A stretch of 64,000 bases of DNA from an uncultured Bacillota bacterium (GTDB taxonomy: Bacteria > Bacillota > Clostridia > Lachnospirales > Lachnospiraceae): NCBI GenBank assembly GCA_958352855.1, contig CATWQE010000001.1:186001-250000 (forward strand). The letters run 5' to 3'. The notes under the pieces are model-generated. The model was not told where the DNA came from. It saw only the letters and a list, made by a program, of their open reading frames with translations, and did not search any database. This document shows, one piece after another, positions 7,764-15,500 of this stretch. Position 1 is the first letter of the stretch; the number at the start of each line of letters is the position of its first letter. Position numbers and translations under genes: made by a program.

Positions 7764-8828
7764 TTACAGATTTTCAATTTTTTTCTCAATCCAGCCTTTG
7801 TTTCCTCTTCCTTTAAAAAATCCGAAATTAAGCATCTGATTCTCTTTTGAACTTACAGAAACCATGAATTGAATCCGAAACACAAAATCTTCCGCCTCAA
7901 AAATAGTAAAGGGATGCTCTTCCACTGCCATCACTTGCATGGTTCCTCTGCGAAAGCAGGGATATTGACCTGTAAATCCCTTCTGTTCCAGAGCATGGAT
8001 AGTTTCCTGCTGCTGCCTTTTAATTTTTTCATTCATTTCTTTTCCATAGTCTCTTCTGGGATATTCATTGGAAGCTTCACAAACCTTCCGATAAATCACC
8101 TGATAAACACCTGCACCTGTTTTTCCGGTCAGAAACTTTTCTATCTTCTTCTCCAGCCTGGCAACGGGTTTTTTCTCATACTTGTCCAGCAATTTTGCAA
8201 ATCCTTCCTCCCCTGCCAGAAGAGCCATTTTCTTCATGGTTTCTACCCCGGTAATGGTGTCTGTATAACAATCCTCCAGAGAATTTCCAACAGGTGACCA
8301 GGCACGAAAAGGAGCAAATTCCATCAAAGGAATCAGCTCCAATTCTTTCTCTGTACAGACTTCCTCTCCCAGATATTCATACTTATCATAAATGGTTCCA
8401 ATCATATAAACCAACTGGCGCCACTGTTCCATTCCCTGTACCCAGAAATGACCGATTTCATGATATTGATAACATGCTAACTGCTCTGTAATATTCTCAA
8501 ACCACAGGGTAAAAACATTATCTTCTCCCTGCTTCACCACTAATCCAACAGAATCCTGATGTTGGGTAAGATATGCCTCTGTTTTTTCTTTGCAGTGAGG
8601 CAGATAAACTCCGGTTATTCTGCAATTTTCCAAAATCAGATAGCACTCCAGGGCATCATTCATCATATAGGGAATACAGGTCTGTTTCTGCTCATTTTCC
8701 CCATTTTTCCAGCACACTTCCAGAGCCTGGCACTTGATAATTTCTGCCAGTTTTCTATAGGAATCCGGCATCTCCTTTTTCAGACCCGGAAGGTAAGGTT
8801 CCAATGCTTCAAAGTCTCTTTCTTTCAT
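7764..8828 (-). CDS. Conserved hypothetical protein with HEIGH motif (possibly DUF3878 family)
   Basis: A 354-residue soluble protein. I assign it tentatively to the DUF3878 family of uncharacterised Lachnospiraceae proteins. Residues 123-127 read HEIGH, matching the HExxH zinc-metalloprotease core, followed by FWVQGMEQWRQLVYMIGT. The C-terminal third contains a basic helix region and a beta-rich end. The motif could be fortuitous because no clear third zinc ligand is identifiable. It lies 12 bases after the histidine phosphatase gene and may belong to the long transcript that begins at the Bce-like module. Confidence 0.6.
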   Translation of the reverse strand: MKERDFEALEPYLPGLKKEMPDSYRKLAEIIKCQALEVCWKNGENEQKQTCIPYMMNDALECYLILENCRITGVYLPHCKEKTEAYLTQHQDSVGLVVKQGEDNVFTLWFENITEQLACYQYHEIGHFWVQGMEQWRQLVYMIGTIYDKYEYLGEEVCTEKELELIPLMEFAPFRAWSPVGNSLEDCYTDTITGVETMKKMALLAGEEGFAKLLDKYEKKPVARLEKKIEKFLTGKTGAGVYQVIYRKVCEASNEYPRRDYGKEMNEKIKRQQQETIHALEQKGFTGQYPCFRRGTMQVMAVEEHPFTIFEAEDFVFRIQFMVSVSSKENQMLNFGFFKGRGNKGWIEKKIENL

Positions 8829-8840
8829 CCTGCACTCTCA

Positions 8841-9572
8841 CTAATCATGTCTTTCTTCTGAATTTTCATAGGTTTCACAGAATCTTGCGGCAAAAGCCGG
8901 AGGCTCCTGGTTTGCATACAAATGAGAAATATCCCCAAAGGAAAGCATGCGGAAGCTGGCAATGCCCTTCCTTCTCTCTTCTGTCACAACTGTAGTTACA
9001 GAGGCAGGAGCCGCACAGCACTGATGCCATAAAACCATAGGGGAAATGTTCAAAAGATGACTAAGAAGCACACACTCCAATCCAAAATGACAGAAAAACA
9101 CCAGGGTATCATTGTTGGATTTCTCTGCTCTGTAATACGTTTCTTCTCTCACATATCCATGCTCCTGAAGCAAATGGTCAAAGTTTTCAATCACCCAGTC
9201 ATACTCCTGTTTCACCCCTGCTTCCTGAAAAACCAGAGACTTCCACCACTGATCTGCATGGAAAAAATTCTCCTGATTCATCCAGTCCTGGGGCAGCCAG
9301 TCCCAGGAAATCGTTTTTTTATCTGTTCTGTCCGGACGGTTAATTCTGGGGGCAAATTCCCTGAGCCATTCCTTCTCAATGGCTGTCCTTCCCACCCTTT
9401 TCAGGGTACAGGACGCAGTATCTTTTGCCCTTCCCAGTGGGGAAACATAGAACTCTTTTACGTCCAGTTTTTCTAATCTTTCTGCCAGATATCCGGCTTC
9501 TTTCCATCCCTTTTCTGTAAGGGAATCTATGGTATAATCCGGGTCTCCATGCCTTACAATTACTAATTTCAT
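8841..9572 (-). CDS. Histidine phosphatase superfamily protein
   Basis: A phosphoglycerate-mutase-like enzyme of 243 residues. The catalytic RHG motif is at residues 7-9 (KLVIVRHGDPDY), the second arginine is in VSPLGRAKDT, and the second catalytic histidine is in FFCHFG. Such proteins dephosphorylate small molecules or phosphoproteins; the substrate cannot be told from sequence. It starts 18 bases after the sensor kinase stop, so it is likely cotranscribed with the Bce-like system, but a functional link is only inferred. Confidence 0.85.
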   Translation of the reverse strand: MKLVIVRHGDPDYTIDSLTEKGWKEAGYLAERLEKLDVKEFYVSPLGRAKDTASCTLKRVGRTAIEKEWLREFAPRINRPDRTDKKTISWDWLPQDWMNQENFFHADQWWKSLVFQEAGVKQEYDWVIENFDHLLQEHGYVREETYYRAEKSNNDTLVFFCHFGLECVLLSHLLNISPMVLWHQCCAAPASVTTVVTEERRKGIASFRMLSFGDISHLYANQEPPAFAARFCETYENSEERHD

Positions 9573-9590
9573 TGTCTTCCTCCTTATCTC

Positions 9591-10619
9591 TCACACCACA
9601 GGAAACCGGATATCCACCTGAAATCCTTTCCCATATTCCGACCTGGCTTCACAGGTAAGCATCAGGCTCTCTGCCATTTCTCTTACCAGATACAGTCCCA
9701 TTCCTGTAGTTTTCTTATTCACTTCCTGGTTATCCCCTGAAAATCCTTTTTCAAAAACAAAGGGCAAGTCGGAAGGCTTTACCCCGATTCCATTATCTCT
9801 GACCGAAAGGATAATCTCTTTCTCCTTTTCTTCTGCCTCAAAGACAATTTCCTTTTCCAGGGCGCTTGCAGGCAGATAGGTAATACTGTTACTTAAAATC
9901 TGGGCAAGCATAAATTCCAGCCCTTTTCTGTCTATATACACTTCTATATCTCCCAGTTTCAAATCTACCTTTATCTGCTTCTCTTCCAGAAAATATCCAT
10001 AGTCTTCCACTACACTTTCCACACATTCCTGCAGGAAAATTCTCTGAAAAAGGTAATCCTTATGTTCGCAATGCAGTCTGGAATAATAGAGAATCTGTTC
10101 TGCATATTCCTGTAGCTTTCCATTTACATGACGCATTCTCTGATACACTTCCCGGCTCATTTCTTCCTTGCGGTTATCCAGAATCAACGTACACAGGGCA
10201 ACCGGTGTTTTCATCTCATGAACCCAGGTTTCTATATACTCACTCTGGTCTTTTTTCTCTGTTTCCAACTGTTTTTCTCTGCTTTGACTGTCCCGCAGTT
10301 TCTTTCCCAACTCCTGGAGCAAATAGATTTCATGGGAAGAAAGCATCTTAGTATCCAGATGTTTTTCCCATATTTCTCCTTCTTCTAAAAGGCTTTCCAG
10401 ATATTCTTTTTTCCTCCAGTATTTTCGATATAAACCAACAAAAAATCCTGTTAAAAGCACTGCGGTAAACAGCAGAATCAGCATGACAAGGGCTTCTGCT
10501 TTCTTATCATCAATAAGCCATACAGTCCAAAAGCAGAGCAGATCCAGCCCTGCAAATAAGAAACATTTCCACTTATTTTCCCAGAATAATTCTCCCAGAA
10601 TCCTGCTTTTCTCCCTCAT
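9591..10619 (-). CDS. Intramembrane-sensing histidine kinase, BceS-like
   Basis: About 342 residues. Two transmembrane helices near 20-35 and 41-63 are joined by a loop of only a few residues and there is no HAMP domain, the architecture of intramembrane-sensing kinases. The phosphorylated histidine is in WVHEMKTP (about residue 134). The ATPase domain has NSITYLP, DNGIGV and GMGLYLV. The open frame extends to 10682, but ATG at 10619 follows an AAAGGA site. It overlaps the response regulator by 47 bases. Such kinases sense peptide antibiotics through the partner ABC transporter rather than directly. Confidence 0.9.
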   Translation of the reverse strand: MREKSRILGELFWENKWKCFLFAGLDLLCFWTVWLIDDKKAEALVMLILLFTAVLLTGFFVGLYRKYWRKKEYLESLLEEGEIWEKHLDTKMLSSHEIYLLQELGKKLRDSQSREKQLETEKKDQSEYIETWVHEMKTPVALCTLILDNRKEEMSREVYQRMRHVNGKLQEYAEQILYYSRLHCEHKDYLFQRIFLQECVESVVEDYGYFLEEKQIKVDLKLGDIEVYIDRKGLEFMLAQILSNSITYLPASALEKEIVFEAEEKEKEIILSVRDNGIGVKPSDLPFVFEKGFSGDNQEVNKKTTGMGLYLVREMAESLMLTCEARSEYGKGFQVDIRFPVV

Positions 10620-11301
10620 AGTTTTTCCTTTCCAGACAATATCCCTGACCTCTGATGGTTTGAACCCGTCCTTCAAGCCCAAAGCCTCTCAGGGATTTCC
10701 TGAGTCTTGTCATGTTTACCTGGAGAATATTTTCATCCACATACTCTGCTGTCCCCCATACCCCCTGAAACAATTCCTGCTTGGTCACAAGCTCTCCTTT
10801 TTTTCGAATCAACAGCTCCAATAGTTTTCCTTCGGTCTCCGGCAATACCGCGGATTGTCCCTCAACAAACAGGGTATACGTATTCTTATCCAGATAGAAT
10901 CCCTCTCCATCCTCCATATGAGAAAAACTTCCGTAAAAGCCTTTAGAGCGGCGCAGCAGGTTTTGAATCCTGGCTAACAGCCGCTCTTTATGAAAGGGTT
11001 TTGTAAGATATTCCTCTGCCCCCAGTTCCAGTCCATGAATCTCATCTTTTAACTGTGTCCTGGATGTAAGAATCATCACAGGACACTGACTTTTTTCCTT
11101 TAACTTTTTGCAGATTTCAAAACCGGACTGCACCGGAAGATTCACATCAAGAAGCACCAAATCCGGATGACTCTTCAAAATTTCTTCATATGTCTTTTGA
11201 AAGGTTTGAACTTCATGCACCTCATATCCAGCCTTTCTAAGAATCAGGGATAATTCTTCCCGCATAAAGCTCTCGTCTTCTACAATGGTAATCCGTATCA
11301 T
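10573..11301 (-). CDS. Response regulator, OmpR/BceR-like
   Basis: A 242-residue regulator with a receiver domain (phospho-acceptor Asp at about 52 in LLDVNLP, switch LTSR, conserved Lys in LTKPF) and a C-terminal winged helix ending RGQGYCLE. About 15 extra residues follow the usual domain end. It lies 10 bases after the permease gene and overlaps the kinase. It is expected to activate the module's own promoter on peptide stress; the palindrome at 14249-14265 is the candidate target. Confidence 0.92.
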   Translation of the reverse strand: MIRITIVEDESFMREELSLILRKAGYEVHEVQTFQKTYEEILKSHPDLVLLDVNLPVQSGFEICKKLKEKSQCPVMILTSRTQLKDEIHGLELGAEEYLTKPFHKERLLARIQNLLRRSKGFYGSFSHMEDGEGFYLDKNTYTLFVEGQSAVLPETEGKLLELLIRKKGELVTKQELFQGVWGTAEYVDENILQVNMTRLRKSLRGFGLEGRVQTIRGQGYCLERKNYEGEKQDSGRIILGK

Positions 11302-11311
11302 CCTGGCACCT

Positions 11312-13420
11312 CTAATCGTCTTCCCTCTTCCTTTTCATCAGTTCCCGTATGGTTCTGTCACTGGCCCGCATAACAGCCATCATGTACAGATATTCTACCA
11401 CACAAATCACCAGAATCACAAGAATTCCCACGAAAATAATATGGTTCTTCTGCATCTTGAAGTAAGAGGAAAGCAAACCTTCTGTAAAAGATAAAATTCC
11501 AAATACAGCGCTGACACAGGCTACCAGAACCGGCAGAAGGAAATACCAGCGAATCTGTGTTCTTCCTGATTTAGAAAGAGCCTCATAGCTGCCTCCTAAA
11601 GCCACAAGGGTCTGATACCGCTTCCCTGTCTGTCTCTGATACATCAGATACTGAGTTCCAAGGGCAGTGTTGGCAATCACCAGGAAAATCACTCCAAGAT
11701 ACAAGGTTGTATAGCTCTCTGCAATAATGTAAAACAAATGCCGGCCAATATTTTCTACATAGCTTTCGTATACCAGCTCTGTCTGATTCCCAAACTCTGT
11801 CTCATTCAATTTCTGATTGATTCCCGAAATAGCCTGAATCAGGCCCTGCTCCCTGACTACACTTTCCTTTAGCACGCCATTCCAATAGGTGCTGACATGA
11901 TTCTCGTTTTTAGATACAGCCTCCCAAAACAGGTCATCCGGCAGAACCAAAGCATAGGCAAGTGTAATGGCTGAATCTGTTACAATGTCATACTCTGCCA
12001 GTTCTCTGCTTAGCGTATACGGTTCTCCGTTTAAATAGACCTTCAAATCCTCCTGTAGTATCTTTTTCAGGATTTCTTCCTTACCTCCTTCCGAAAATTC
12101 AGAACTTGCATAGAGCATCATTTCATTTTCTTTTAGAGGTACTTCTGATTCTCCTGCCGCCTTTAGCAGGGCATTATAATCGGAAATACATAAAATATGG
12201 GGAAAGGAAAGATATCCATTTTCCTCAAAATCATAAAGCACATTTTCTTTTCCTTCACTGTCCTTTTCTGCTTTCAAAGCGCGCAGAATATTTTCATAAT
12301 CCAGCTCATAAAATCCTTTTTCCAGCTCCCCGCTTACCATCAAATCCGTATCCAGATTACTGGTATGCATGGGATAAAAAGCCTGGAACTTTTTCATAAT
12401 CCCACTCTCTTCCAGTGTTTTTTTCACCTTTTCCTCTTCTCCTGAAAAGGTATAATCCATATGATGCACCGGTTTTTCTGTCAAAGCAGAAGAGATTCCA
12501 AAGGCCATACAGCAAAAAGAAATCAGCGCCAAAAGAGAAATCACTGCCAGGGAACCATTTTTCAGAAAAACACTCTCCTGAAGCTGGCGTAATGTAAAGG
12601 AGCCAAGGCCTGGTTTTCCCTTTTGCTTTTTCATCATATAATTAAAAAACGGATACAATCCCTGGAAAAACAGGAAGGTACCTGTTGTCCCGCAAATCAG
12701 AAGCCCCAATAAAAGTTTCATACTCATGAATGTAAAATCTCTTGCGGCAAGTCCGATTCCATACGCTGCAATCAAAAGCATCACTCCTGCAACCAGACAG
12801 GAAACCGACTCTGTTTTTCTCTGCTTTTTCTCTCTTCCCACAGCGCTGTTTTTCATTAAATCCATTGGTTCTTTGTGTACGGTTCTCCCACTTAAAATCA
12901 CCAAAGTCACAAGTTTTACCAACAAAAGACCGCCTACAGTCCACAAAATTCCAGTTATGGAAATGGTAAATTTGTGCCCTAAAATTCCAATTCCCACCAC
13001 TCTTGCCACTGCCAGACTGGTAACTTCGGAAAACAAAACCGCCATTGGCAATCCAATCAGAAGGGATAGGAATGTATTCACTAAATCCTCTGCAATCAGC
13101 ATAAAAAACAACCGGCTTCGCTTCATTCCCAGCATCAGATACATTCCCAGCTCATGGTTTCTCCTCTCCATCTGATACCTGGTAGTAAAAAATACCAGGA
13201 AGAAAATCACGCACAGGGAGAACACATACAATGCAGGAACCAGACTTAAAAGCTTATGAACTGCATCGCTTTCCATGTCTTTAATAAACCGTATCACATC
13301 CATATTTTCCAGTGAAAGTATCACATAAAAGGCAATAATGGCAATAATCATGGAAACAAAATAAATGCTGTTTTCTTTTCTGTTTGCCCTGCTGTTTCGT
13401 TTAATCAAACTATAAAACAT
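11312..13420 (-). CDS. Bce-type ABC transporter permease
   Basis: A 702-residue FtsX-family permease. Its Bce-like layout has about ten transmembrane helices and a soluble extracellular domain of roughly 200 residues between the seventh and eighth, about 320-530. In this family that domain binds lipid II-cycle-targeting peptides and signals to the kinase. The frame is open to 13477, but ATG at 13420 (MFYSLIKRNSRANRKEN) has a GGAGGAGGAAG site and overlaps the ATPase gene by 11 bases. The C-terminus shows the usual TM8-10 bundle. The exact substrate is not predictable. Confidence 0.9.
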   Translation of the reverse strand: MFYSLIKRNSRANRKENSIYFVSMIIAIIAFYVILSLENMDVIRFIKDMESDAVHKLLSLVPALYVFSLCVIFFLVFFTTRYQMERRNHELGMYLMLGMKRSRLFFMLIAEDLVNTFLSLLIGLPMAVLFSEVTSLAVARVVGIGILGHKFTISITGILWTVGGLLLVKLVTLVILSGRTVHKEPMDLMKNSAVGREKKQRKTESVSCLVAGVMLLIAAYGIGLAARDFTFMSMKLLLGLLICGTTGTFLFFQGLYPFFNYMMKKQKGKPGLGSFTLRQLQESVFLKNGSLAVISLLALISFCCMAFGISSALTEKPVHHMDYTFSGEEEKVKKTLEESGIMKKFQAFYPMHTSNLDTDLMVSGELEKGFYELDYENILRALKAEKDSEGKENVLYDFEENGYLSFPHILCISDYNALLKAAGESEVPLKENEMMLYASSEFSEGGKEEILKKILQEDLKVYLNGEPYTLSRELAEYDIVTDSAITLAYALVLPDDLFWEAVSKNENHVSTYWNGVLKESVVREQGLIQAISGINQKLNETEFGNQTELVYESYVENIGRHLFYIIAESYTTLYLGVIFLVIANTALGTQYLMYQRQTGKRYQTLVALGGSYEALSKSGRTQIRWYFLLPVLVACVSAVFGILSFTEGLLSSYFKMQKNHIIFVGILVILVICVVEYLYMMAVMRASDRTIRELMKRKREDD

Positions 13421-14186
13421 TGGCGCTTCCTCCTCCCAATTGAGCCATAACCTCCAAAATTCTCCTGTAGAAATCATTCTGACTCTCTTCTGGAATCTGT
13501 CGTCTCAGCTCGTGAAACAGCACTCCATCCTGAATAAATAAAATTCTGGAGCAAAAGCTTGCGGCATTTGGGTCATGAGTTACCATCATAATGGTTGTGC
13601 CATAATTATCCCTGATTCCTCTTAACATTTCCATTAACCGTTTGGAGTTTTTGCTGTCCAGAGCTCCTGTGGGTTCATCTGCCAGAAGAATCTCCGGTTT
13701 TACAATCAAAGCTCTGGCTGCTGCCACCCTTTGTTTCTGCCCTCCTGACATCTGAGATGGAAACTTCTGCAGTACGTCCTCAATCTCCAGATAATTCGCC
13801 AAATCCTTTAGTCTTTCTTCTACCTCCTTTCGGTTCAGCTTATGGATTTCCGCCGGTAAAAGGATATTTTCTTCCCCTGTCATATGGTCTAAAAGCTCAA
13901 AATCCTGGAACAGATACCCCACCTGGCTTCCCCGAAATCTTGCCAGACGGCTGCCTTTCAAATTACTGATATCCTCCCGCTTCAACAAAATATGTCCCTC
14001 TGTAGGCATTACCATAGTAGCAATACAATTGAGCAAAGTTGTCTTCCCTGAGCCACTGCTTCCCATAATTCCCAGAAATTCTCCATCCAATACCTGAAAA
14101 GATATTCCGTTTAAAGCGGTAGTAGCTCCTTCATTTTTTCCATATATCTTTTTCAATGATTTTACTTCTAATAATTTATCCTGCAT
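13410..14186 (-). CDS. Bce-type ABC transporter ATPase
   Basis: A 258-residue ATP-binding subunit with Walker A GSSGSGKT (42-49), Q-loop in YLFQDFELL, signature MSGGQKQR, Walker B EILLADEPTGALD and the H-loop in MVTHDP. It is the first gene of the ATPase-permease-regulator-kinase operon, with a short leader and a promoter flanked by a BceR-like palindrome. Energy from this subunit drives removal of peptide antibiotics from their lipid targets at the outer membrane face. Confidence 0.93.
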   Translation of the reverse strand: MQDKLLEVKSLKKIYGKNEGATTALNGISFQVLDGEFLGIMGSSGSGKTTLLNCIATMVMPTEGHILLKREDISNLKGSRLARFRGSQVGYLFQDFELLDHMTGEENILLPAEIHKLNRKEVEERLKDLANYLEIEDVLQKFPSQMSGGQKQRVAAARALIVKPEILLADEPTGALDSKNSKRLMEMLRGIRDNYGTTIMMVTHDPNAASFCSRILFIQDGVLFHELRRQIPEESQNDFYRRILEVMAQLGGGSANVL

Positions 14187-14219
14187 TCTTCCTGCCCCTT
14201 TCCTCTTCTATCTGCCTTT

Positions 14220-14248
14220 ATTATAAAAGAAACTAAGGGAAAATAACA
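14220..14248 (-). promoter_or_regulatory. Promoter of the Bce-like operon
   Basis: Perfect -10 TATAAT (14220-14225) with a 17-base spacer to TGTTAT (14243-14248). The -35 is poor, as expected for a promoter that needs an activator. It lies about 33 bases before the ATPase start codon. Confidence 0.65.
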
Positions 14249-14265
14249 CTTACAGTTCTTGTAAG
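14249..14265. promoter_or_regulatory. BceR-like operator palindrome
   Basis: CTTACA, 5 bases, TGTAAG: a perfect 6+6 inverted repeat directly abutting the -35 of the Bce-like operon. Known BceR-type sites read TNACA-N4-TGTAA; this one differs only by a spacer of 5. Position just upstream of a weak -35 fits an activator site. Confidence 0.65.
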
Positions 14266-14483
14266 ATTTGCCCCAGACTTGTTGCAGTTTCTGAGACTTT
14301 GTGGTACACTGAAAAAAAGCAAATTTTCTATTTATCAAAATCTATTTTAGATATCTGATTCATTTCCAATAACAGGGAAGTTTCTTCCTTGTCTTTTCAG
14401 AAAATTCATGCTTTCCATACCCACTATAAGCAGGAGTTTTCTAAAAAGAAATCTCCTGAACAACAGAATAAAGGAGGTTTTAT

Positions 14484-15446
14484 ATGGAAATACCCAAAAC
14501 AGAACCAGAAAACCCTGCTCTGCGCCAATGGCATCCAGCCTTTTATGCCGGAGCACAAATTGAGCTTCAGGAAGATGCGGACAATCTCATCTTTGAAAAC
14601 GAACATCAACTGGGAACAAAACCAAAAGGCATTGATGTCTTAATCATCAAAAAACAGGTCAATCGGCCAGTAAAAAAGAATATCGGGAAACTGTTCCGTA
14701 AGCACAACATTATAGAGTACAAAAGTCCTACCGATTACTTAAATATCGACGATTTTTACAAGGTCTATGGATATGCCTGTTTCTACAAATCCGATGTCAG
14801 CCGGGTAAACAGTATTCCTATTGAAGAGCTGACGCTTTCTTTTGTCAGCCATGGCTATCCCAGAAAGCTCATGAAGCATCTGAAGAAGAAACGCGGTTTC
14901 CGTATTCAAAAAATAGATGCTGGAATTTATTATATTCTTGGGGACTTTATACCAATCCAGATTATTGTAACCCGCTACCTCTCTCCGGAGAAAAATCTAT
15001 GGCTTTCCAGCCTCACAGACCATCTAAAAGACAAGGAAGTGGCAAGAAAACTGCTGGAGGATTTCGGAAACCATAAACAGGAAATTTTATACCGTTCTGT
15101 AATGAACATCATTATGCAGGCAAACAAAACACAATTTCAGGAGGTGAAAGATATGTTATGTGAAGCATTAGAAGAATTAATGAAAGATGAATTAGAAGCC
15201 AAACGAAGTCTCGGACTATCCGAAGGACGTATGAAAGGGCTTCAGGAAGGACTTGCTGAGGGACGCGCTGAAGGACTTGCCGAAGGACGCGCTAAGGGAC
15301 GCGCCGAAGGACAGCAGCAGGCAACAGACCGCCTGAATACTCTGACCTTAAAACTTGCAAAACTTGGCAGAACAGACGACATCATAAAAGCAGCTTCCGA
15401 TACTTCCTATCAGAAAAAACTCCTTGAAGAATTAGGCATATCCTAA
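14484..15446 (+). CDS. Rpn/YhgA-like PD-(D/E)XK nuclease family protein
   Basis: A 320-residue protein of the large Rpn-like family (often mislabelled as transposase) found in many copies in Lachnospiraceae. The N-terminal nuclease-like core contains GIDVLIIKK and IIEYKSP, resembling the PD-(D/E)XK Asp and Glu-x-Lys positions. The C-terminus carries a repetitive stretch of EGLAEG/EGRAEG motifs and then a helical tail. AAAGGAGG precedes the ATG at good distance. It stands alone between two convergent or divergent units and ends at a strong bidirectional terminator. Whether it acts as a recombination-promoting nuclease, like E. coli RpnA, is inferred only. Confidence 0.82.
   Translation: MEIPKTEPENPALRQWHPAFYAGAQIELQEDADNLIFENEHQLGTKPKGIDVLIIKKQVNRPVKKNIGKLFRKHNIIEYKSPTDYLNIDDFYKVYGYACFYKSDVSRVNSIPIEELTLSFVSHGYPRKLMKHLKKKRGFRIQKIDAGIYYILGDFIPIQIIVTRYLSPEKNLWLSSLTDHLKDKEVARKLLEDFGNHKQEILYRSVMNIIMQANKTQFQEVKDMLCEALEELMKDELEAKRSLGLSEGRMKGLQEGLAEGRAEGLAEGRAKGRAEGQQQATDRLNTLTLKLAKLGRTDDIIKAASDTSYQKKLLEELGIS
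15241..15312 (+). repeat. In-frame 12/24-base tandem repeat in the Rpn-like gene
   Basis: Six consecutive 12-base units, such as GGACTTGCTGAG and GGACGCGCTGAA, encode alternating G-L-A-E / G-R-A-E tetrapeptides. Units differ mainly at third positions and at Leu/Arg. The number of units in such stretches is prone to change by slippage. Confidence 0.8.
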
Positions 15447-15497
15447 AAAAATCCCCACAGGAAGGCACTTGTACCTACATTCTCCTGTGGGAATTTT
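15446..15497. terminator. Bidirectional terminator between convergent genes
   Basis: CCCACAGGA (15454-15462) pairs with TCCTGTGGG (15483-15491), 9 bp with a 20-base loop. T-rich tracts follow on both strands (AATTTTCTTTT on plus; TTTTTTT on minus). It serves both the Rpn-like gene and the giant permease gene. Confidence 0.85.
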
Positions 15498-15500
15498 CTT

